This document shows positions 1 to 5,549 of a DNA stretch of 5,549 nucleotides, in pieces. The position numbers and the translations under genes were made by a program. The notes below the pieces were generated by a model that was not told the origin of the DNA, ran no database searches, and was given only the letters and a program-made list of their open reading frames with translations. Origin of the DNA: JBBQXV01 sp043785585 (GTDB lineage: Bacteria; Myxococcota_A; Polyangia; Polyangiales; Polyangiaceae); contig JAYVXB010000362.1 in NCBI GenBank assembly GCA_043785585.1, positions 1-5,549 on the forward strand, written 5' to 3'. Within the stretch, counting starts at the first letter, position 1, and the number at the start of each line of letters is the position of its first letter.

Positions 1-1108
1 CCTCTTTGCTCCCGGACCAGATCAGCTCGCCGTCGATCTCGCCCGCGTCGCGCGAGCCGTAGTTGCCCGACGAAGGGGGATCGCCGCTCGCGCACGACAG
101 GTCGAGCGTCGGCGTGAGGTAGATCGTCACCGTGTCGACCGGCACGTCGACGAACGTCATCGGCTGATGGCACTTCGCCGCGACCGTGACCGTGACCTTG
201 CTCGTGAGGCGCGGATCGGTGAGCTCGACGACGCCGGTCGGTCCAGCCGTCGCGACGATCGCGGTCGCCAAGTTGCCGCCCGCGATGATCTTCGCCCCTT
301 CGAGCGGCGTCCCTTGCCACGCATCGAACGCGAGCACGCGCAGCTTGCCGTTCAGCGCACCGCCCGAGAGACCGCCGCGGTAGCCGTCGTACGAATCGCT
401 GTACGTGAACGCGTCGCGCGCCTGCGTGACGGTCGTGTCGGGGAGCGTGACGGTGACGTCGCGCGCGCCCGGTGTGTCCGGCGGCGTCGTGCATTGCATG
501 TGCGTCGCGTCGGCGACGGCGACGTCCGTGCACGGCTTGCCGTCGACCGCGATCGTCGTGCCGGCGATCCATTTCGTGTTGCTTCCGGTGAGCGCGATCC
601 GCGTGCCGCCACTGGTCGCGCCGCTGCTCGGCTCGACGACGAACGCGTCGTAGAAGAAGCCGGCGGGGAGCGTGCGCTCTTGCGCGGTCGCGTCGTCGCG
701 GATCTTCACGTCCGCGGGACCGGGCGCGCCCGACGGCGTGACCACGGCGGCGCGCGTCGGATCGCTCGCGAACCTGTCGCTCGCCGGAATCTCCGTCCCG
801 CCGATCCACACGCGCATCGTCGACGAGAACCCACGCCCGCGCAGCGTCGCGCGCGTCCCGCCGTTCCACGGACCGTGCGAAGGCGCGAGGCCCGTGATCG
901 AAAATGGATCGCCGAGATCGACGTCCTGACGACCACCCGCTCCATCGCCGAGATCGACGGGAGGCGGCGCGCCCGCGTCGTCGACGTACGGGTTGAGCGG
1001 CGGCCCCGATCCAGGCAGACAAGCGCCGCTCGCCACGACGGCGACGAGCGCGACGAACGTGGGCACGACGGTGCTCGCTCCCCGTACGCCGTGCGCCCAA
1101 GCGGACAT
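1..1108 (-). CDS. IPT/TIG-domain lipoprotein, partial (C-terminus beyond the left edge)
   Basis: A secreted lipoprotein of unknown specific role; 369 codons are visible and the gene continues past the window edge. The N-terminus has Arg9, a hydrophobic stretch at about 11-29 and a lipobox-like SGA-C with the lipidation cysteine at residue 30. The mature end (CLPGSGPPLNPYVDDAG) and a Pro/Gly/Asp-rich linker to about 68 follow. Two TIG/IPT immunoglobulin-like modules come next, about 69-155 (GLAPSHGPWNGGTRATLRGRGF, opening of an IPT fold) and 156-237 (VEPSSGATSGGTRIALTG). Residues about 250-335 resemble a carboxypeptidase-regulatory-like beta domain (LRVLAFDAWQGTPLEGAKI). TIG domains usually serve binding or surface-structure roles. 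Leu at position +2 gives no Asp-type inner-membrane retention signal, so an outer-membrane or surface location is inferred. ATG 1108 is the first plausible start; there is no good Shine-Dalgarno. It lies 37 nt after the helicase stop on the same strand, so co-transcription is possible. The lipobox has Ser rather than Leu at -3, which is slightly atypical. Domain calls are by eye. Confidence 0.85.
   Translation of the reverse strand, partial: MSAWAHGVRGASTVVPTFVALVAVVASGACLPGSGPPLNPYVDDAGAPPPVDLGDGAGGRQDVDLGDPFSITGLAPSHGPWNGGTRATLRGRGFSSTMRVWIGGTEIPASDRFASDPTRAAVVTPSGAPGPADVKIRDDATAQERTLPAGFFYDAFVVEPSSGATSGGTRIALTGSNTKWIAGTTIAVDGKPCTDVAVADATHMQCTTPPDTPGARDVTVTLPDTTVTQARDAFTYSDSYDGYRGGLSGGALNGKLRVLAFDAWQGTPLEGAKIIAGGNLATAIVATAGPTGVVELTDPRLTSKVTVTVAAKCHQPMTFVDVPVDTVTIYLTPTLDLSCASGDPPSSGNYGSRDAGEIDGELIWSGSKE
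908..959. repeat. 16-nt in-frame direct repeat in the lipoprotein linker
   Basis: ATCGCCGAGATCGACG occurs at 908-923 and again at 944-959 on the plus strand, 36 nt apart. On the coding (minus) strand it encodes VDLGD twice in the Gly/Asp-rich linker between the lipidated cysteine and the first TIG module. The 36-nt spacing equals 12 codons, so a tandem duplication or slippage event would keep the frame. It is probably a minor linker duplication with no regulatory role. Confidence 0.5.
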
Positions 1109-1145
1109 CTCGGAGAGCGTAACCCCAATCGGGGTCGTGCGCTGC
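1109..1145 (-). other. 37-nt helicase/lipoprotein gap with a small hairpin
   Basis: The spacer between the helicase stop and the lipoprotein start holds a perfect short inverted repeat, ACCCC (1122-1126) and GGGGT (1131-1135), with a 4-nt loop. The stem is GC-rich but only 5 bp, and no T-run follows it on the minus strand, so it does not look like an intrinsic terminator. It could modulate ribosome access to the lipoprotein start 13 nt further on, or be chance. No clear Shine-Dalgarno or promoter is visible in the gap. Confidence 0.3.
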
Positions 1146-3635
1146 TCACGCGCGGGGGAGAGCGTCGGAGACTCGGACGACGCTGCGCAAAAGCTCGATG
1201 GCGATCGCCTTGCGCGCGCGCGGGGTCACGGGGCGCGTTCCGAGAGGGTCCGGCGCTGGCGGCGATCCCTCCGGCCCGACGCACGCGGGGCAACCGCGTT
1301 CGCACGCGCACGAGTCGATGAGCCGCAGCGCGCGCGCGAGGAGCGTCTCGCGCTGCTCGTAGATCCGCTCGGCGAGACCGATGCCGCCAGGCGTGTGCTC
1401 GTAGAGGAACAAAGTCGGGCTGTAGCCGGGTCGCGGTCCGCCGCGCATCTTGGTGGGGACCACGGGACGAGCGTCGGCGGCGTCATCGCCCTGCTCGTCA
1501 TCCTGCGGCGCGTCGATCGACGTGTCGCCGAGCGACGTCCCGAGATCGCGCGGATCGCACATGAGCGCGAGCGTCGACACCGTCTCGAGCGCGATCCCGA
1601 TCCCGCGAAGCCCATCGATCACCGCCGCGCGCCCGGAGCTGATCGTCGCGCAGAGCGCCTCGGGCACCGTGAGCCAGAACGACGTCGTGTGCATCTGCAT
1701 CTCGGGCAGGCGCACGTCGCCGTAGCCCGCGTTCTCGTGCGTGTGAAACTTGATCTTCTTGTAGCCGACGACCTTCTCGACGACCGCGACCTCGCCCCAT
1801 CCGCTCGACCAGTCGCTCGCGAAGCCGGGAGAAGCGGGTCCTGCGGCGCTCTCTTCGATCACCGAGAGCTGCACGTACGTCATCGCGTCGGTCCAGTAGT
1901 CGGGAAGGACCTTGCGCACGAACGCCTTGTGGTTCTCGTAGTCGAAGCGCTCGACCTGCCAGCACTCGCCGTCGTGTTGGTAGATGGCCTGCTCGTGGAG
2001 CATCGTGTGCGAGCCGCGCCAGTCCATCTCGGCGATCGTCTTGTCGTGCTCGACGTCGATGATGACGACGTTGTCCCAACCGACGCTGCGGAGCGACACG
2101 CTGTTCGCTGGGTACGCGTCCGCGGCCCAATGGAACGTGTTGCCCGACTCGTGAAGCACCTTGTGATGGACGAGAAACCCGAGCGCGTCCGTCGTCTCTT
2201 CCGCACCGAGCGAGCCGAACGCTTCCCCGCGCTTGAACGGCAGCTCGAACGCCGCGCACTTCAGGTGCTGCACGAGGATCTCGACGTTGTCCGGATCGAT
2301 CCGCGCCTCTTCGATCGGCGCGCCGAGCAAATAGCCCGGCTCGCGCGCGAGGTATTGATCGAGCGGTGCGCTGTTCGTCACGAGCACGCAGATGCTCTGT
2401 TCTCCGCGCCTTCCCGCGCGCCCGAAGCGCTGCCACGTCGCCGCGACCGAGCCCGGGTATCCTGCGCAAATGACCGCGTCGAGCTCGCCGATGTCGATGC
2501 CGAGCTCGAGCGCGTTGGTCGCGACGACGCAGAGGATCTCGCCGGCGCGGAGCCTTCGCTCGATCTCGCGGCGCTGCTCGGGGAGGTACCCGCCGCGGTA
2601 CGCGACGATCCGCGACGGATCGATCCCCGCGCTTTTTCCGTCGGTGTCGGCGAGCTTGTCGCGCAGATAGCGGAGCATCACCTCGACGTTGTTTCGTGAC
2701 TGCCCGAAGATGATCGTCGGCACGTGCGCGCGCACGAGATCGCTCGCGAGCATCACCGCCTGCTTCACGTAGCTCGCGCGGATGCCGAGCTCGGCGTTAA
2801 CCACCGGCGGATTGAACAGAAAGAATCGACGCGAGCCGCGCGGCGCGCCGCTCTGGTCGAGGAGCGTGACCTCGCTCTCGTCCAGGCCGAAGAGACGCGC
2901 GGCGTGCTCGCGTGGGTTGCCGATCGTCGCCGTCGCGCCGATGACGACGGGCGCGGACCCGTGAAAACGCGCGACGCGGAGGAGGCGCCGAAGCACGTTC
3001 GCGACGTGCGATCCGAAGACCCCCTTGTACGTGTGGAGCTCGTCGACGACGACGTACCGAAGGTGCTGAAGCGTGCGCGCCCAGTTCGTGTGATGCGGAA
3101 GGATCCCGGTGTGGAGCATGTCCGGATTCGTGATGATGATCCCGGAGCGCTCGCGCGCCGCGCGTCGTGCGTCCGCCGGCGTGTCGCCGTCGTAGACGAC
3201 CGCGCCGTTCGCGATCCCCGCCTCCTTCATGAGCGCGCGCAGCCCCGCCTCTTGATCGCGCGCCAGCGCCTTCGTCGGGTAGAGATAAATCGCGCGCGCG
3301 CCGGGATCGTCCAACATGGCTTGGAGCACCGGCAGATGAAAACAGAAGCTCTTGCCGCTTGCCGTGGGCGTCGCGATGACGAAGTGGCGACTCGGGCCCG
3401 CTTCGCGCGAGCGCTCGAAGGCCTGCGCTTGGTGCGTGTACAGCCGCTCGATTCCTGCGCCACGCAGCGCGCGCGACAACGAGGGGGCGAGCGTCGCGGG
3501 CAAGTCGGCGAAGCTGCCTTCCTTGGCCGCGAGCGTCTCGTCGGCCATCAGACAAGGGCGGACGTAGTTGCTGTCGAGCCAGCGCGAAAGGACCGGCTCG
3601 ACGCCGCGCGGCTGCGCCCAGGGAGCGGAGGGCAT
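1146..3635 (-). CDS. DEAD/DEAH-box helicase with C-terminal DUF1998-type zinc domain (MrfA/YprA-like)
   Basis: An 829-residue superfamily 2 ATP-dependent helicase, probably acting on DNA in repair. Helicase motifs in order: Q-like LYTHQAQAF (66-73); motif I ATPTASGKS (88-96), with the Walker lysine at 95; Ia YPTKALARDQ (119-128); Ib TNPDML (169-174); II DELH (198-201); III GATATIG (233-239); IV FGQSRNN (310-316); V ATNALELGIDIG (372-383); VI QRFGRAGRRG (402-411). A family-specific region follows, including MCDPRDLG (692-699). An acidic low-complexity stretch (about 707-722) precedes the zinc-type cluster C776-x-C778-x3-C782-xx-C785. This architecture matches Bacillus MrfA (YprA), a 3'-5' helicase acting with the nuclease MrfB in mitomycin-C repair, and yeast Hrq1. 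No MrfB-like gene is visible here. ATG 3635 is chosen because an in-frame TAG lies at 3663-3665 and residues 15-45 resemble the family's N-terminus. Met30 is the alternative. Neither start has a good Shine-Dalgarno. The repair role is inferred from family. Confidence 0.95.
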   Translation of the reverse strand: MPSAPWAQPRGVEPVLSRWLDSNYVRPCLMADETLAAKEGSFADLPATLAPSLSRALRGAGIERLYTHQAQAFERSREAGPSRHFVIATPTASGKSFCFHLPVLQAMLDDPGARAIYLYPTKALARDQEAGLRALMKEAGIANGAVVYDGDTPADARRAARERSGIIITNPDMLHTGILPHHTNWARTLQHLRYVVVDELHTYKGVFGSHVANVLRRLLRVARFHGSAPVVIGATATIGNPREHAARLFGLDESEVTLLDQSGAPRGSRRFFLFNPPVVNAELGIRASYVKQAVMLASDLVRAHVPTIIFGQSRNNVEVMLRYLRDKLADTDGKSAGIDPSRIVAYRGGYLPEQRREIERRLRAGEILCVVATNALELGIDIGELDAVICAGYPGSVAATWQRFGRAGRRGEQSICVLVTNSAPLDQYLAREPGYLLGAPIEEARIDPDNVEILVQHLKCAAFELPFKRGEAFGSLGAEETTDALGFLVHHKVLHESGNTFHWAADAYPANSVSLRSVGWDNVVIIDVEHDKTIAEMDWRGSHTMLHEQAIYQHDGECWQVERFDYENHKAFVRKVLPDYWTDAMTYVQLSVIEESAAGPASPGFASDWSSGWGEVAVVEKVVGYKKIKFHTHENAGYGDVRLPEMQMHTTSFWLTVPEALCATISSGRAAVIDGLRGIGIALETVSTLALMCDPRDLGTSLGDTSIDAPQDDEQGDDAADARPVVPTKMRGGPRPGYSPTLFLYEHTPGGIGLAERIYEQRETLLARALRLIDSCACERGCPACVGPEGSPPAPDPLGTRPVTPRARKAIAIELLRSVVRVSDALPRA

Positions 3636-3735
3636 GCGCGTAGCTAAACAAATGTTCCGTACCTAGGCAAGTCCCTCGCACGGCGCCGCGCGATCGCGTA
3701 GAACGCCGGGCCCGAGCGCAAAGACGAGAAACGAC
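3636..3735. promoter_or_regulatory. Divergent intergenic region between helicase and lspA
   Basis: These 100 nt separate the two divergent starts, so they should contain the promoters of both units unless these lie inside genes. The helicase-proximal part (about 3641-3656, TAGCTAAACAAATGTT) is clearly more AT-rich than its surroundings, as expected for a melting region. The lspA-proximal part is GC-rich and includes the 10-nt palindrome CGCGATCGCG at 3689-3698, followed by TAGAAC (3699-3704). That hexamer matches the -10 consensus at 4 of 6 positions but has no acceptable -35 at 16-18 nt. The palindrome CCTAGG (3662-3667) provides the in-frame upstream stops of both genes. No operator could be assigned to a named regulator. 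Confidence 0.55.
3642..3670 (-). promoter_or_regulatory. Weak candidate sigma-70-type promoter for the helicase, possibly leaderless
   Basis: On the minus strand TTGCCT (plus 3665-3670) matches the -35 consensus at 4 of 6 positions. After a 17-nt spacer comes TTAGCT (plus 3642-3647), only a 2 of 6 match to a -10, but in the one AT-rich patch of the region. Six nt separate it from the ATG at 3635, so transcription would begin at or next to the start codon, giving a leaderless mRNA. That would fit the missing Shine-Dalgarno. The match is poor and chance is a serious alternative. Confidence 0.2.
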
Positions 3736-4620
3736 GTGAACGCCACGCCCCCGCCGACGACCGATCCCGCCGTTTCCCCGCCCGAAGTCCCGCTCGCCGA
3801 AGCGCCTGGCGCGCCGAGCGCGCCCGTCGAAGCGGCGCCGCCAGCGCCCGCTCCGCCGATCGACGTCACCGGCGATCGCATGGCCGCGCCGTACGGGAGC
3901 GCGCAACGCGCGTGGGAGCCGGGGCAGGCGAAGACGTCGTACCTATTTTTGATCATCGTCTCGATCGTCACGTTGGCGTCGGACATCGGATCGAAGCTCT
4001 GGGCGGAGAAGCACCTCGACGGCTACCCGGGCACGCTCGAAGTCTGGAAAGGCCACGTCACGCTGATCCTCGCGAAGAACCGCGGCGGCGCGTGGGGTCT
4101 TCTCCAAAGCACGAGCGAGAACGTGCGTCGTCCGTTCTTCCTGCTGGTGTCCGTCGCGGCGATCGCGTTCATCGTCACGCTCTATCGCCGCCTCCTTCCG
4201 CGGCAGCGCGCGCTTCGCTGGGGATTGCCGCTCGTGCTCGGCGGCGCGCTCGGCAACGTCTTCGATCGCGTTCGCTATGGACACGTCATCGACTTCATCG
4301 ACGTGCACATGTTCTGGAAGGAGACCGATCATCACTGGCCGACGTTCAACGTCGCCGACATCGCGATCTGCGTCGGCGTCGGGCTGATGGCGATCGACAT
4401 GTTCACGTCGAAGCGTCCGCGCGGCGTCGGCTTTTCTCCGAACGTCCCGCCCGCGCAGGCAGGCGAGCCCGCGGCGATTCATCCGCGCGTGGAAATCGCC
4501 GCGCCGCCCGCGCCTCCGCCGGTCGATCCGCCCGCGGCCGAAGCGCCGCCTCCTCCGCCGGACGCGCCCGCGCCGCCGCCGCCCGCGGCACCCGAAGAAC
4601 CCCCGACTCCGCAAGCGTGA
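3736..4620 (+). CDS. lspA: Lipoprotein signal peptidase (signal peptidase II) with Pro/Ala-rich termini
   Basis: Inner-membrane aspartyl protease that removes the signal peptide of prolipoproteins after Lgt has lipidated the lipobox cysteine. At 294 residues it is much longer than the usual 150-180. The core spans about 66-225: first membrane segment (about 68-90) with ASDIGSKLWA, the family D-x-x-x-K region (D83, K87); AKNRGGAWG (113-121), the N-x-G-A-x-G box; membrane segments at about 134-150 and 161-178; GGALGNVFDR (169-178); HVIDFID (183-189) with catalytic Asp186; and FNVADIAI (204-211) with catalytic Asp208. These two match P. aeruginosa D124 and D143. The core is preceded by about 50 Pro/Ala-rich residues and followed by about 65 more, both predicted cytoplasmic. 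GTG 3736 is the furthest upstream start possible: an in-frame TAG lies at 3664-3666 with no other start between. A weak purine patch, AAGACGAG (3721-3728), precedes it. ATG 3880 (Met49) would give a 246-residue protein and cannot be excluded. The lgt gene follows after 26 nt, suggesting an operon. Confidence 0.95.
   Translation: MNATPPPTTDPAVSPPEVPLAEAPGAPSAPVEAAPPAPAPPIDVTGDRMAAPYGSAQRAWEPGQAKTSYLFLIIVSIVTLASDIGSKLWAEKHLDGYPGTLEVWKGHVTLILAKNRGGAWGLLQSTSENVRRPFFLLVSVAAIAFIVTLYRRLLPRQRALRWGLPLVLGGALGNVFDRVRYGHVIDFIDVHMFWKETDHHWPTFNVADIAICVGVGLMAIDMFTSKRPRGVGFSPNVPPAQAGEPAAIHPRVEIAAPPAPPPVDPPAAEAPPPPPDAPAPPPPAAPEEPPTPQA
4501..4617 (+). repeat. Proline/alanine low-complexity tail-coding segment of lspA
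   Basis: Codons 256-294 are almost all CCG, CCC, CCT, GCG, GCC and GAA, with proline runs of three to five residues (for example PPPPPDAPAPPPP at 271-283). The stretch encodes a disordered tail beyond the last membrane segment. It is a simple-sequence tract prone to slippage, so its length probably varies between relatives. The mirrored glycine-rich open frame on the minus strand (4479-4667) is a by-product of this composition. Confidence 0.7.
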
Positions 4621-4646
4621 ACGAAGTGGTGTAAGAAGTACGGGCG

Positions 4647-5549
4647 GTGCGCCCCGAGCTCTTCCATCTCTTCGGGATCGGGTTCCCGTCGTACTTCGTC
4701 CTGTTGCTATCGGGCTTCCTCTTCGCGACCGCGATCGGCGCGATCTGGGCACGACGCATCGGCGAAAACCCCGACGTCGTCGTCGATCTCGGTCTCGCGA
4801 TGCTCCTCGCGGGCGTCGCCGGCTCGCGGATCTTGCACGTCCTCGCCGACGGATATTTCTGGGACTACGTCCACCTCTGCACCGATCCCGCGCGCGTCGA
4901 CTGGCCGCTCGAGCGCGGCGAGTGCTTGTCGACGACGTACGACGGCGTCTGGGACGCGGCGCGCAGCGTTTGCCATCCAAAGAACGCGGACTGTTTCGCG
5001 TGGGCGAAATTCTGGGCCGGCGGGCTCACGTACTACGGCGGCTTCATCGGCGCGTCGCTCGCGGCGTGGTTTCTTTTGAAGCGCGATCGCTTTCCATTTT
5101 GGAAGGCGGCCGACATGGCGGGGTTCGCGGTGCCGCTCGGGCTCGCGTTCGGTCGCATGGGGTGCCTGCTCGCGGGCTGCTGCTTCGGTTCCGAATGCAC
5201 GCTCCCGTGGGCGATGTCGTTCCCGCCGCGGAGCCCGGCGAGCGAAGCGCAGTTCAAGGCGCACGAGATCTTGTCGTCGCGTCTGTGGAGCCATCCGGTG
5301 CACCCGACGCAGATCTACGAGTCGGCGGCGTCGCTGATCATCGCGGCGGTGTGCCTCCTCTACGTCCATCCGCGAAAGCGCTACGACGGTCAGGTCTTCG
5401 TCGCGTTCCTCGCGATGTACGCCGTCGCGCGTTTCCTCCTCGAGGTGCTGCGTCGCGACGATCGCGGAGGATTTCTCGCGCTGTCGACGTCGCAGTTGAT
5501 CGGTGTCGCGCTCGTCGGCGCGGCGATCGCGATTCACGTCGTGCGTTCA
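4647..5549 (+). CDS. lgt: Prolipoprotein diacylglyceryl transferase, partial (C-terminus beyond the right edge)
   Basis: Inner-membrane enzyme that transfers diacylglycerol from phosphatidylglycerol to the lipobox cysteine of prolipoproteins, the step before LspA. 301 codons are visible with no stop; the last visible segment, LSTSQLIG (279-286) onward, corresponds to the final membrane helix, so little is missing. Landmarks: N-terminal RPELFHLFGIGFPSY with Tyr16 (E. coli Y26); GGLTYYGGFIG (125-135), where E. coli has the His103 box; GRMGCLLAGCCFG (169-181), the Lgt signature region with Arg170 (E. coli R143) and Gly181 (G154); HPTQIYE (219-225); and YAVARFLLEVLRR (258-270) with Tyr258 and Arg262 (E. 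coli Y235, R239). Between the second and third membrane segments an enlarged loop holds Cys78, 93, 109 and 116. Tyr130 replaces His103 and Cys173 replaces Asn146. GTG 4647 is the first start after an in-frame TAA (4632-4634). AAGAAG at 4633-4638 is a weak ribosome site 8 nt upstream. Equivalences are from memory, not from an alignment program. Confidence 0.94.
   Translation, partial: MRPELFHLFGIGFPSYFVLLLSGFLFATAIGAIWARRIGENPDVVVDLGLAMLLAGVAGSRILHVLADGYFWDYVHLCTDPARVDWPLERGECLSTTYDGVWDAARSVCHPKNADCFAWAKFWAGGLTYYGGFIGASLAAWFLLKRDRFPFWKAADMAGFAVPLGLAFGRMGCLLAGCCFGSECTLPWAMSFPPRSPASEAQFKAHEILSSRLWSHPVHPTQIYESAASLIIAAVCLLYVHPRKRYDGQVFVAFLAMYAVARFLLEVLRRDDRGGFLALSTSQLIGVALVGAAIAIHVVRS

Noticed and set aside
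1122..1135. Hairpin considered as an intrinsic terminator for the helicase
   Set aside because: The stem is only 5 bp and no U-tract follows on the minus strand.
706..1311. Minus-strand open frame of 201 codons spanning the end of the helicase and the start of the lipoprotein
   Set aside because: It overlaps both real genes in another frame, and its product is an Arg/Ser/Pro-rich string without motifs.
167..1321. Plus-strand open frame of 384 codons and overlapping smaller ones opposite the lipoprotein
   Set aside because: The product is a low-complexity Arg/Ala/Asp string. The minus strand has a signal peptide, a lipobox and TIG domains.
993..3647. Long plus-strand open frames opposite the helicase (993-2699, 568 codons, and 2724-3647, 307 codons)
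   Set aside because: Their products are rich in Arg, Asp, Val and Ala with no recognisable domain, the usual mirror of a real gene in GC-rich DNA. The minus strand carries a complete helicase with every motif in order.
3676..3704. TAGAAC (3699-3704) as the -10 of an lspA promoter
   Set aside because: No sequence resembling a -35 lies 16-18 nt upstream (best 2 of 6 matches), so I do not call it as a separate feature.
3663..3986. Minus-strand 107-codon open frame over the lspA 5' end
   Set aside because: It looks protein-like, but its Gly/Ala/Ser-rich middle is just the complement of the Pro/Ala-rich lspA N-terminus, and it would occupy the divergent promoter region.
3912..4634. Plus-strand 240-codon open frame inside lspA in a different frame
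   Set aside because: Arg/Ala-rich shadow frame. The lspA frame contains both catalytic aspartates and the membrane segments.
4707..5537. Minus-strand 276-codon open frame opposite lgt
   Set aside because: Charged, low-complexity product (many Arg, Glu, Asp), with no domain. The plus strand holds all the Lgt motifs.

Overview
The window is GC-rich (roughly two thirds G+C by eye), with coding regions dominated by G/C-ending codons such as GCG, CGC, GTC, GAC and ATC. A TIG-domain lipoprotein whose mature end reads CLPGSGPPLNPYVDDAG and Pro/Ala-rich tails on a membrane enzyme fit a myxobacterium (Myxococcota, probably a Polyangia/Labilithrix/Sorangium-type lineage). That assignment is an inference from style, not from a marker gene.

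The layout is four protein genes in two divergent pairs. On the minus strand, reading leftwards from 3635, lies an 829-residue DEAD/DEAH-box helicase of the MrfA/YprA type, with all helicase motifs and a C-terminal four-cysteine DUF1998-type zinc site. It is followed after 37 nt by a TIG-domain lipoprotein (start 1108) that runs off the left edge. On the plus strand, reading rightwards from 3736, lies lspA (signal peptidase II, with unusual Pro/Ala-rich extensions at both ends). It is followed after 26 nt by lgt (prolipoprotein diacylglyceryl transferase), which runs off the right edge and probably lacks only its last few codons. A 100-nt intergenic region (3636-3735) must carry the start signals of both transcription units.

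Functionally, lgt and lspA encode consecutive steps of bacterial lipoprotein maturation. Lgt attaches diacylglycerol to the lipobox cysteine, then LspA cleaves off the signal peptide. The left-hand lipoprotein is itself a predicted substrate of both. The helicase is most likely a DNA-repair enzyme and has no evident tie to lipoprotein processing.

I see no mobile element, CRISPR array, tRNA, rRNA or riboswitch, and no convincing new system. The most notable points are the Lgt active-site variant with a four-cysteine insertion, the disordered tails on LspA, a possible leaderless start for the helicase, and an excess of the palindrome GCGATCGC. Long open frames opposite all four genes are reading-frame shadows typical of GC-rich DNA.
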